Assembly (NCBI GenBank): GCA_934132915.1
Contig: CAKPAK010000035.1
Location: forward strand, 1 to 17,073
DNA: 17,073 nucleotides
Origin: an uncultured Bacilli bacterium
Lineage (GTDB): Bacteria; Bacillota_I; Bacilli_A; RF39; UBA660
Direction: 5' to 3'
Positions 1 through 5,633 of this stretch are shown in pieces. The position numbers and the translations under genes are program-made. How positions within the stretch are numbered: position 1 is the first letter of the stretch; the number at the start of each line of letters is the position of its first letter. The notes under the pieces are model-generated. The model searched no databases and was not told where the DNA came from. It worked only from the letters and a program-made list of their open reading frames with translations.

Positions 1-143
1 GTTGTACTATTTGTTGCACTAACTGCAAAAAAGGCATAAGTGGCACTAGTGGTACAAACCATAACCGTTAAGATCAGGACTACTAAAGTAATAATTTTTT
101 TGGAATCATTTGATTGATTATTCTCTACATTTGTTTCATTCAT
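1..143 (-). CDS. Exported protein with SipW-class-like signal peptide (5' part only)
   Basis: This minus-strand gene runs off the left edge of the window, so only the first 47 codons are visible. The start ATG (143-141) follows a GGAGG ribosome-binding site at 155-151 with 7 nt spacing. An upstream ATG at 149-147 is followed at once by TAA and cannot be used. The visible protein has a polar N-terminus of about 15 residues (MNETNVENN...), two lysines, a hydrophobic stretch (IITLVVLILTVMVCTT), then SATYAFFAVSATNST. The small-residue/TYAFF junction resembles the SipW-cognate signal-peptide class seen in TasA and camelysin (G-T-Y-A-Y-F). The neighbouring divergent gene at 284 has the same layout (GATFAYYTATRT), so the two may be paralogous secreted or surface proteins. 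The mature domain lies outside the window and function cannot be assigned. Confidence 0.75.
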   Translation of the reverse strand, partial: MNETNVENNQSNDSKKIITLVVLILTVMVCTTSATYAFFAVSATNST

Positions 144-168
144 TTACATTCCTCCATATCTTAAAATA

Positions 169-197
169 ATTATAACAATTTCTAAAAATAAATGCAA
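169..197 (-). promoter_or_regulatory. SigA-type promoter of the leftward gene
   Basis: Reading the minus strand, the -35 TTGCAT (197-192) is separated by 17 nt from the -10 TATAAT (174-169). A TGn extension lies just upstream of the -10 (TTGTTATAAT). Predicted transcription starts about 20 nt before the ribosome-binding site. The elements are identical to those of the divergent promoter at 234-262. Confidence 0.75.
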
Positions 198-233
198 CCT
201 CTTAATATTTATTTGAAATTGTTTTTCATTTTA

Positions 234-262
234 TTGCATTCTGCGAGACTTTTTGTTATAAT
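234..262 (+). promoter_or_regulatory. SigA-type promoter of the rightward exported-protein gene
   Basis: The -35 TTGCAT (234-239), a 17-nt spacer and a perfect -10 TATAAT (257-262) with a TGn extended element at 254-256 form a strong promoter. The 36 bp between the two divergent -35 boxes (198-233) could hold a shared regulator site, but I see no clear operator there. Confidence 0.75.
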
Positions 263-283
263 GAAAAAAATAGAAGGAGTGAG

Positions 284-1276
284 ATGATGAACGAGCAAAA
301 GAAACATAACAAGTCAATAATTTATGTTCTAATTGCTATCTTAACAATAGTAATTGCCACAACTGGGGCAACATTTGCATATTATACAGCAACAAGAACA
401 GTAAACAATGTCATTACTGGAAATATGGCCAGTATTAGTTTTGACTTAAAAGTAGTAAAAAAGACAACCGTTGATCAAACGAGAGGGTTAATTCCAATGA
501 CCAATTCCATGGTCCAAAAAGCAGTTTCCAATGCCAGTACAAAGGGAATATGCTTAGACGATAATGAAAATGCGGTGTGTCAAATCTACAAAATCACGAT
601 TAATAATAGCAGTACCGCGGGTATGTATTTTGATGGATACGTAACTTTAACAGGAGGATCGGGAACTCCAACAGACTATACGACGTGGGGGAGTAATACT
701 GCAACAACAATGCGTTGGGCTCAAGCATTTTGTACAGAAACATCCGGTAATTTAACATCTTGTACAACCGCAGGAGCATCTACTGTAAGACAGACAGAAT
801 CAACAGGATTCTCATGGAGTGCTTTAGGAGCGGGAACAAACAGCCAACTAGATACAGCTGAGATTATTGATACTTATGCCAATGCAACAAAAAGTGCTAC
901 CATTCAAAACAATGCTTACAATGTTATTAATAAAAATTATATTCGAGTAAGTAAACATTCTGGTTCAAAATATGTTCCAGCAACAGATATTACTTCCGCT
1001 TTGGTATACAACCAATTTTTATCTCCAAAAGATGCAAGCACATCTAACGATGATGGAGATAGTTCAACAACCTTTGTTGATGCTCAAGTGTACTATATTG
1101 TAGTATGGTTAAGTGAAACAGGAACCAACCAAACTGCGGGATCGGGAGTAGCAAATACCCCATCAACCACCGCGGACTTTTTCCAAGGTACAGTAACATT
1201 TATATCTGCACAAGGTAGTGAGGTTACTTCTAAATTTGGAGATTATACTTCTGTTACACCAGATACTCTACAATAA
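284..1276 (+). CDS. Secreted or surface protein with SipW-class-like signal peptide
   Basis: The protein has 330 residues. A basic start (MNEQKKHNK) is followed by a hydrophobic segment at about 12-31 and GATFAYYTATRTVNN. The A-T-F-A-Y-Y junction resembles the SipW-dependent signal peptides of TasA/camelysin-like biofilm proteins. Cleavage is plausible after Ala32. The mature part is rich in Thr, Ser, Asn and Gly, which suggests a beta-sandwich or fibre-forming secreted protein. It has four cysteines in two close pairs (90/99 and 150/160) that could form disulphides. No enzymatic motif is seen. Two in-frame ATGs lie at 284 and 287. AAGGAG at 274-279 gives 4 and 7 nt spacing, so the second start (329 residues) is slightly favoured. 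The gene is monocistronic, with its own promoter and terminator. Assignment to the TasA/CalY family is inference from the N-terminus only; a pseudopilin-like or other anchored surface protein is possible. Confidence 0.75.
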   Translation: MMNEQKKHNKSIIYVLIAILTIVIATTGATFAYYTATRTVNNVITGNMASISFDLKVVKKTTVDQTRGLIPMTNSMVQKAVSNASTKGICLDDNENAVCQIYKITINNSSTAGMYFDGYVTLTGGSGTPTDYTTWGSNTATTMRWAQAFCTETSGNLTSCTTAGASTVRQTESTGFSWSALGAGTNSQLDTAEIIDTYANATKSATIQNNAYNVINKNYIRVSKHSGSKYVPATDITSALVYNQFLSPKDASTSNDDGDSSTTFVDAQVYYIVVWLSETGTNQTAGSGVANTPSTTADFFQGTVTFISAQGSEVTSKFGDYTSVTPDTLQ

Positions 1277-1292
1277 GTTATGATTTTAAAAG

Positions 1293-1319
1293 AATCACAT
1301 CAAATTTGATGTGATTTTT
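1293..1319 (+). terminator. Rho-independent terminator of the exported-protein gene
   Basis: A perfect inverted repeat (AATCACATCA / TGATGTGATT, 10-bp stem, loop AATT) is followed by a run of T ending at 1319. It lies 16 nt after the stop codon. Confidence 0.85.
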
Positions 1320-1320
1320 A

Positions 1321-1336
1321 TATGCGCTAGCGCATA
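1321..1336. repeat. Perfect 16-bp GC-containing palindrome
   Basis: TATGCGCTAGCGCATA is its own reverse complement. It sits between the two converging terminators and has no T-tract on either strand, so it is not itself a typical intrinsic terminator. Role unknown; a protein-binding site or a transcript-end hairpin are options. Confidence 0.6.
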
Positions 1337-1372
1337 ACCAGAATAAAAAATGTTTCCCCTTAAAAAGAATAT

Positions 1373-1394
1373 AAAAAAAGCATCAAACGATGCT
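1373..1394 (-). terminator. Rho-independent terminator of the 159-residue gene (minus strand)
   Basis: On the minus strand AGCATC-GTTT-GATGCT (6-bp stem) is followed by seven T. The stop codon of the gene (1395-1393) overlaps the 5' arm of the hairpin. Confidence 0.8.
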
Positions 1395-1872
1395 ATAACA
1401 AATGTTGGTTTTCTAAAGAAGTATTTTCTAAAATTTGTTGAAAGTAATTTTGATTATACTGTTGAAATTCTTCTAAAGAATCACAAAAACGATGAATATC
1501 TTTTTCTTCTAAATTATGATAAATTTTTTGAATATAAAAAGCATTTTGTACATCCACAACATTAGATTCTGGAATAAGTTGCATTTTCTTTCTAAATTTT
1601 TCTTGATTATCCGTACTTAAATAATGATAATAATCATCCAACATAAAATTTAAATAACCAATAATTTTGTCATCTTGAATATTAACCTTTTGAAACAGCT
1701 GAAAATATTGTTCGGCTTCAACTTGTCTTTTAATTTCCTCTAATATTTCTTTCGTAATCGGAACTTCTATCCTTTTCTCACCAGTTGTTCTATATGCTGT
1801 ATTAGAAAGTTCATTAATGATCCATAACCCCTCACCATTTGGTTGAACATGATAATTGCTTCTGTTTTCCAT
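1393..1872 (-). CDS. Hypothetical cytoplasmic protein, 159 residues
   Basis: I do not recognise this protein. It is soluble, with no signal peptide or membrane segment. Charged, Gln/Asn/Tyr-rich helices dominate after about residue 40 (for example EILEEIKRQVEAEQYFQLFQ and the C-terminal part). The N-terminal 35 residues (NGEGLWIINELSNTAYRT) may form beta strands. The start at 1872 is supported by AAAGGAG (1885-1879) with a 6-nt spacer and by an upstream extended -10. It is a single-gene unit convergent with the exported-protein gene and lies in the same direction as the DUF5684-like gene, which has its own terminator. It contains a single Cys and no recognisable catalytic motif. A regulatory or structural role cannot be distinguished from the sequence. 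Confidence 0.7.
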   Translation of the reverse strand: MENRSNYHVQPNGEGLWIINELSNTAYRTTGEKRIEVPITKEILEEIKRQVEAEQYFQLFQKVNIQDDKIIGYLNFMLDDYYHYLSTDNQEKFRKKMQLIPESNVVDVQNAFYIQKIYHNLEEKDIHRFCDSLEEFQQYNQNYFQQILENTSLENQHLL

Positions 1873-1905
1873 AATGTTCTCCTTTATTTCTTTTTTCTTA
1901 ACTAA

Positions 1906-1914
1906 ATTGTATCA
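1906..1914 (-). promoter_or_regulatory. Extended -10 promoter of the 159-residue gene
   Basis: On the minus strand TGATACAAT (1914-1906) gives a TGn extended element plus a TACAAT -10 box. No good -35 is found at 16-18 nt, so recognition would depend on the extended element. It lies 20 nt upstream of the ribosome-binding site. Confidence 0.5.
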
Positions 1915-1971
1915 CAAAAATCAAATTATGTATCATAAATAATAAAAAAAATAAAAATAATCCTCGAAAAG

Positions 1972-2000
1972 AAAAAATACACCTAATTTTCTAACTAGGT
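1972..2000 (-). terminator. Rho-independent terminator of the DUF5684-like gene (minus strand)
   Basis: On the minus strand ACCTA...TAGGT forms the base of a hairpin (positions 2000-1981) that extends with T-T/A-A pairs around a small loop. It is followed after GTA by six T (1977-1972). It lies just beyond the stop codon at 2013. Confidence 0.65.
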
Positions 2001-2012
2001 ATATTTTTATTC

Positions 2013-2639
2013 TTATTTTTCTTTTCCACAATTCGGGCAAAACTTATCATCAGAAGATAACTTTGTTCCACAATGAATGCAATAAGAACCATTGGAATTA
2101 GCATGCGTACGAGAAGGAGAATTTTCCTCGTTAAAAGAATGATTTTCATTATCATCATCTTTAAATATTCCATTTTTACTAACCATAACAGAATGATCAT
2201 ATTGATACTTTTTACTAAATGCCATAATCGGAATCATTAGCCAAGGAAATAAAGTCATTAAAATAGCAAATCCTGTATCTTGGTGGAATTTTTTAGATAA
2301 ATTATAGTTACAAACAAAGTTTCCAAATAAAGGAACAATACCAACAAATACTTTATAACTATCATTACCACGAACAGATATAAAAAATGAGCAGATTAAA
2401 AACAAAAACCACCACCAATTTAATCCGGCAATTTCTACCTTTATCCATGAATTATAAATAGGAATAATTGACTCCCATCCATTCTTTCCACATTTTTGAA
2501 AAAACTTCCATAAAGCAATAACTTCTACTACAATAATAGCAATCATAAAAATAACAAAAAATAATAAAAAGAATATTCCTACACCACCTAATATTGCAGC
2601 TAATTTTGAATAATTTCCAAAACTATAATCAATCATCAT
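2013..2639 (-). CDS. DUF5684-like integral membrane protein with C-terminal zinc ribbon
   Basis: The protein has 208 residues. Hydrophobic segments at about 13-43, 75-88, 97-110 and 123-141 predict three or four membrane passes. The stretch WKFFQKCGKNGWESIIPIYN (44-63), followed by AGLNWWWF, is the pattern I associate with DUF5684 membrane proteins of Firmicutes (W-K-x-F-x-K-A/C-G-K-x-G-W-x-x-I-I-P-I-Y-N). After an acidic, Asn/Ser-rich linker (about 158-184), the tail holds CIHC (187-190) and CPNC (201-204), a CxxC-x10-CxxC zinc ribbon probably facing the cytoplasm. The biochemical role of DUF5684 is not known. Two adjacent ATGs are possible (2639 and 2636); AAAGGAG at 2651-2645 gives 5 or 8 nt spacing. 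The gene has its own promoter and terminator and is divergent from the tsa operon. Confidence 0.75.
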   Translation of the reverse strand: MMIDYSFGNYSKLAAILGGVGIFFLLFFVIFMIAIIVVEVIALWKFFQKCGKNGWESIIPIYNSWIKVEIAGLNWWWFLFLICSFFISVRGNDSYKVFVGIVPLFGNFVCNYNLSKKFHQDTGFAILMTLFPWLMIPIMAFSKKYQYDHSVMVSKNGIFKDDDNENHSFNEENSPSRTHANSNGSYCIHCGTKLSSDDKFCPNCGKEK

Positions 2640-2660
2640 TTTCGCTCCTTTCTTAAACTT

Positions 2661-2689
2661 AATATAATAAATATTTAAAATAATGTAAA
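2661..2689 (-). promoter_or_regulatory. SigA-type promoter of the DUF5684-like gene
   Basis: On the minus strand TTTACA (2689-2684), a 17-nt spacer and TATATT (2666-2661) lie just upstream of the AAAGGAG ribosome-binding site. Confidence 0.7.
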
Positions 2690-2786
2690 GTAGAATTTAA
2701 AATAAAAAAATTATATTTTTAATGAACGAATAATTTATTATCTAAAAGGAAGAATAAATTTAAGTATTTTAATTAAAAAAAATCTA

Positions 2787-2815
2787 TTGTCAATTTAATT
2801 AATAATTTGTATAAT
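2787..2815 (+). promoter_or_regulatory. SigA-type promoter of the tsaEB-rimI-tsaD operon
   Basis: TTGTCA (2787-2792), a 17-nt spacer and a perfect TATAAT (2810-2815) lie 31 nt before the tsaE start codon. This is the only strong promoter seen ahead of the four genes. Confidence 0.8.
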
Positions 2816-2846
2816 GAATTTATAGAAAGAGGAAAGGTGAAACAAA

Positions 2847-3299
2847 ATGAATAACACATATAAAATAACAACGAAAAGTGATGAAGAAACCATCGAAGTC
2901 GCACAAAATCTAGAATCTGAAAAATTTCCAAATATGGTAATTTGCTTAAATGGAGACTTAGGCAGTGGAAAAACTGTTTTTACGAAAGGCTTTGCTAGTG
3001 CTATGGCAATAGAAGACGTAACATCTCCAACTTTTAATATTATAAAAGAGTATATAGGTGAATTACCTTTATATCATATAGATGTCTATCGGACCAATGG
3101 GAAAATCGATAACTTAGGAATTGAAGAATATTTTGATAAAGGGGGCGTTACCATTATTGAATGGGCAGAAATGATTGAAGACGTACTCCCTCTTGAAAGA
3201 TTAGATATTACGTTCAAAATCACTGGAGAAAACTCAAGAGTAATGCTAATCACCCCACATGGAGAAAAATACGTTCGTGTCTGTGAGGATGCCCTATGA
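2847..3299 (+). CDS. tsaE: tRNA t6A37 threonylcarbamoyltransferase complex ATPase TsaE
   Basis: TsaE is the P-loop ATPase that energises the TsaB-TsaD complex, which places threonylcarbamoyl on A37 of ANN-decoding tRNAs in the cytoplasm. The 150-residue length is normal. The Walker A motif GDLGSGKT is at 36-43, the family motif SPTFNIIKEY at 60-69, HIDVYR at 77-82, and the conserved IIEWAE at 103-108. The start is supported by AGGTGA (2835-2840) six nt upstream. The stop overlaps the tsaB start (ATGA, 3296-3299), indicating translational coupling. It is first in a tsaE-tsaB-rimI-tsaD operon; TsaC/Sua5, which makes the threonylcarbamoyl-AMP donor, is not in the window. Confidence 0.96.
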   Translation: MNNTYKITTKSDEETIEVAQNLESEKFPNMVICLNGDLGSGKTVFTKGFASAMAIEDVTSPTFNIIKEYIGELPLYHIDVYRTNGKIDNLGIEEYFDKGGVTIIEWAEMIEDVLPLERLDITFKITGENSRVMLITPHGEKYVRVCEDAL

Positions 3300-3919
3300 T
3301 AAGCCTATTTATAGATACTTCCGCAAGTGATGTATCTATTGCTGTTTTAAAGGATGACAAAATATTAAGCGAAATCAATAAAAGTATTCCGAACCAGCAT
3401 TCCATCTATGTTGTTCCTTTTATTGATGAAGTCTTAAAAAATGCTTCTCTAACGCCAGATAGGGTAGAAAAAATCTATGTAGTAACAGGCCCAGGTTCAT
3501 TTACCGGAGTAAGAATCGGCGTAACTATCGCAAAAACTTATGCTTACCTAAAAAAACTTCCCATCACAGCCATATCTTCTCTAAAAATGTTAGCCCTATC
3601 TAACAAAAATGAAACCGTACTATCTCTAATTGATGCAAAACATAATCATTATTATTTAGGACTATATAACAAAGAAAAAGAGGAGAGTATAAAAGAACAC
3701 TTTGGTAGTAAAGAAGAAGTACTAGAAATAATCGATAAATATCATCCAACCATTGTATCATTAGAAGAAATCAATCACGAAGAAATAAAATCTTTAAAAC
3801 AACAATTAGATATTTCTAAAATTATCTCTTATTACCAAGATAAAGAAGAAGAAAATTATTTTAGTATCAAACCAAATTATTTAAAATTACCCCAAGCCTT
3901 AGAGGAGAGACATGATTAG
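3296..3919 (+). CDS. tsaB: tRNA t6A37 threonylcarbamoyltransferase complex dimerisation subunit TsaB
   Basis: TsaB is the inactive ASKHA-fold paralogue that dimerises with TsaD and is needed for t6A synthesis. The protein has 207 residues. The N-terminal phosphate-1-like motif reads FIDTSASDVSIAVL (5-18). The hallmark GPGSFTGVRIG is at 65-75, followed by the K-T-Y-A-Y-L helix and a SSLKMLAL segment. It begins within the tsaE stop codon and ends 8 nt into rimI, so all three are probably translated in series. The C-terminal half is typically variable and highly charged here. No missing motif is seen. Confidence 0.95.
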   Translation: MISLFIDTSASDVSIAVLKDDKILSEINKSIPNQHSIYVVPFIDEVLKNASLTPDRVEKIYVVTGPGSFTGVRIGVTIAKTYAYLKKLPITAISSLKMLALSNKNETVLSLIDAKHNHYYLGLYNKEKEESIKEHFGSKEEVLEIIDKYHPTIVSLEEINHEEIKSLKQQLDISKIISYYQDKEEENYFSIKPNYLKLPQALEERHD

Positions 3920-4268
3920 AGAAGTAGAAGAATTAGAAAGCCCTAATCCTTATTTAAAAAGAATTGAATTTTATCAAAGTGATAATGTTTTAGGATATTT
4001 AGAATATTCCCTTATTTATGATAGAATGGAAATTGATAATTTCTTTGTTGAAGAAAGTTATCGAAGATGTGGAATAGGGAAGAAGTTAATGAGTTATTTA
4101 GTAGCAACCGCAATTGACAATCATGTTTTAAATATTACCCTAGAAGTAAGAATAACCAACGAAATTGCAAGAGGCTTATATAAAAAATTTGGCTTTCGCG
4201 AAGTCGCTTTAAGAAAATTTTATTATGGCAATGAAGATGGCATATTAATGGAAAAGCAGGTGATGTAA
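3912..4268 (+). CDS. rimI: GNAT N-acetyltransferase, RimI-like
   Basis: RimI-type enzymes acetylate the N-terminal amine of ribosomal protein S18, and the gene commonly sits between tsaB and tsaD in Firmicutes. The protein has 118 residues, shorter than the usual 145-160. The acetyl-CoA-binding motif A is visible as FFVEESYRRCGIGKKLM (44-60; R-x-x-G-x-G at 51-56). The C-terminal region NEIARGLYKKFGFREVALRKFYY with GNEDGILMEK matches the RimI ending (YY-x-N-G-E-D-A). The shortening is in the N-terminal substrate-side region. The start overlaps tsaB by 8 nt and has GGAG 4 nt upstream. The GNAT fold is certain; the exact substrate is inferred from gene order. Confidence 0.85.
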   Translation: MIREVEELESPNPYLKRIEFYQSDNVLGYLEYSLIYDRMEIDNFFVEESYRRCGIGKKLMSYLVATAIDNHVLNITLEVRITNEIARGLYKKFGFREVALRKFYYGNEDGILMEKQVM

Positions 4269-5315
4269 ATGAAAGATATATATTGTTTAGCAATTGAATC
4301 AAGTTGCGATGAAACCAGTATGAGTATTGTAAAAAATGGGAATACTGATCTAGCAACCGTCGTATTTACCCAAATTGACATTCATAAAAAGTTTGGTGGC
4401 GTTGTTCCTGAAATCGCTAGCCGTAGTCATATTGAAAGTATTACCATCGTTTTAGATGAATTATTAGAAAAGGCCAATATGGACATTAATGATATTGATA
4501 TTATCGGCGTAACTTACGGCCCAGGATTAATTGGTTCCCTTTTAATTGGCGTTGAATGTGCCAAAACCATAGCTCTTGTAACGGGAAAGCCACTAATACC
4601 TGTTCACCATATTGCAGGACATATTTACGCAAATAACTTAAAAGAAAGATTAACATTTCCTTTAATCGCCCTAGTTGTAAGTGGAGGACATACCGATTTA
4701 GTCTATATGAAAGAAGATTATTCCTTTAAAAGAATTGGTTCTACTCTAGATGATGCCGTAGGAGAAGCTTATGACAAAGTTGCTAAAATTTTAGGCTTAG
4801 ATTATCCAGGCGGCCCAATCATTGATAAAAAAGCCAAACTAGGAAAAGATACTTACAACTTACCATATCCTCTAGATGATGCAAGTTTTAATTTTAGTTT
4901 CAGTGGAATCAAAAGTGCTGTTGTCAATCTCGTTCACAATGAACATCAAAGAGGAAATGAAATTCGAATTGATGACATGTGCACCTCTTTCCAAAAAAGA
5001 GTCGTCGCCATTTTAACCAAGAAAACCAAACATGCCCTACAAGAATATGACGTAAAAAATTTAATTGTTGCAGGTGGTGTTGCCGCCAATCAAGGCCTAA
5101 GAAAAAGCCTAGAAGAAATGGCCAAAGAAAACAACATTCACTTATCTTATCTAGAAACAAAATACTGTACAGATAATGCAACCATGATAGGAGCCGCTGC
5201 ATACTATGCCGCTCTAAAAGGAGTACGAGGCGATTTAACTCTAAATGCCAAAGCAACAGATACCCTTTATCAAGGCTTTTCAGATACTAAAAATACTGAA
5301 AAAGATGAATCTTAA
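4269..5315 (+). CDS. tsaD: tRNA t6A37 threonylcarbamoyltransferase catalytic subunit TsaD
   Basis: TsaD transfers the threonylcarbamoyl group to A37 of ANN-decoding tRNAs. The protein has 348 residues, a normal length. It starts with the ASKHA motif AIESSCDETS (8-17). Then come GPGLIGSLLIG (84-94), the metal-binding H-x3-H (H114, H118, in VHHIAGHIYAN), SGGHTDL (138-144), DDAVGEAYDK (161-170), GGVAAN (269-274) and the third metal ligand D302 in CTDNATMIGAA. All expected active-site residues are present. The ATG directly abuts the rimI stop codon (TAAATG). AGGTGAT at 4258-4264, a good anti-SD match, lies inside the rimI coding end. No terminator is visible before the tRNA gene downstream. Confidence 0.97.
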   Translation: MKDIYCLAIESSCDETSMSIVKNGNTDLATVVFTQIDIHKKFGGVVPEIASRSHIESITIVLDELLEKANMDINDIDIIGVTYGPGLIGSLLIGVECAKTIALVTGKPLIPVHHIAGHIYANNLKERLTFPLIALVVSGGHTDLVYMKEDYSFKRIGSTLDDAVGEAYDKVAKILGLDYPGGPIIDKKAKLGKDTYNLPYPLDDASFNFSFSGIKSAVVNLVHNEHQRGNEIRIDDMCTSFQKRVVAILTKKTKHALQEYDVKNLIVAGGVAANQGLRKSLEEMAKENNIHLSYLETKYCTDNATMIGAAAYYAALKGVRGDLTLNAKATDTLYQGFSDTKNTEKDES

Positions 5316-5389
5316 AATAAAAAAATACTAAAAATAGAGCATAAAATATAAAATTACGGAAAAAATAATAAAAAAGTATAAAAAATCAC

Positions 5390-5418
5390 TTGATTTCTTA
5401 AAAAAACTATTATATAAT
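5390..5418 (+). promoter_or_regulatory. SigA-type promoter of tRNA-Asn
   Basis: TTGATT (5390-5395), a 17-nt spacer and TATAAT (5413-5418) lie 22 nt before the mature 5' end of the tRNA. The AT-rich stretch 5316-5389 between tsaD and this promoter shows no hairpin. Confidence 0.75.
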
Positions 5419-5440
5419 GAAGAAGTCATGTGAGATTACT

Positions 5441-5516
5441 GCTTAATTAGCTCAGTCGGTAGAGCACTCGGCTGTTAACCGATAGGTCGTAGGTTCGAGC
5501 CCTACATTAAGCGCCA
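5441..5516 (+). tRNA. tRNA-Asn (anticodon GTT), CCA encoded
   Basis: A full cloverleaf can be folded by eye. The acceptor stem GCTTAAT/ATTAAGC is a perfect 7 bp, with discriminator G and an encoded CCA (5514-5516). The D arm is GCTC/GAGC and the T arm GTAGG-TTCGAGC-CCTAC. The anticodon loop is CTGTTAA, with anticodon GTT at 5474-5476 and A37 at 5477. The top pair of the anticodon stem (C27-U43) is a mismatch. As an ANN-decoding tRNA (AAC/AAU codons), it is a substrate of the TsaBDE complex encoded just upstream. Confidence 0.97.
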
Positions 5517-5527
5517 TTATGACATAT

Positions 5528-5557
5528 AAGTCCTTGAAATTCAAGGACTTTTCTTTT
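5528..5557 (+). terminator. Rho-independent terminator after tRNA-Asn
   Basis: AAGTCCTTG/CAAGGACTT forms a 9-bp stem with loop AAATT, followed by TTCTTTTT. It is the first terminator after the tsa operon, so it may end both the tRNA and the tsaD read-through transcript. Confidence 0.9.
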
Positions 5558-5570
5558 TGCCTTTTTTGGG

Positions 5571-5576
5571 TATAAT
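5571..5576 (+). promoter_or_regulatory. Possible -10 box of the polysaccharide deacetylase gene
   Basis: A perfect TATAAT lies 45 nt ahead of the ribosome-binding site. At 17-nt spacing the -35 would be CTTTTC within the preceding terminator T-tract, which is poor, and there is no TGn extension. The call rests on the -10 only. Confidence 0.4.
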
Positions 5577-5633
5577 AAAACTAGGAATGAAATTCTTTAT
5601 TTTTCTCATACTAAAATAAGAAGGAGCAATTTT

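Noticed and set aside
1350..1565. Plus-strand 71-residue open frame
   Set aside because: It lies antisense to the 159-residue gene, has no ribosome-binding site (preceded by AATAAAAA), and begins inside the convergent terminator region.
2700..2786. Possible small gene or riboswitch in the divergent gap before tsaE
   Set aside because: The stretch is nearly all A/T, with no open frame preceded by a ribosome-binding site and no stable stem-loop.
4924..5256. 110-residue minus-strand frame inside tsaD
   Set aside because: It is antisense to a fully conserved enzyme and has unlikely composition (many Leu, His and Trp); a shadow frame.
5316..5389. Possible terminator after tsaD
   Set aside because: Only A-rich sequence is present; no inverted repeat long enough to form a terminator stem was found.
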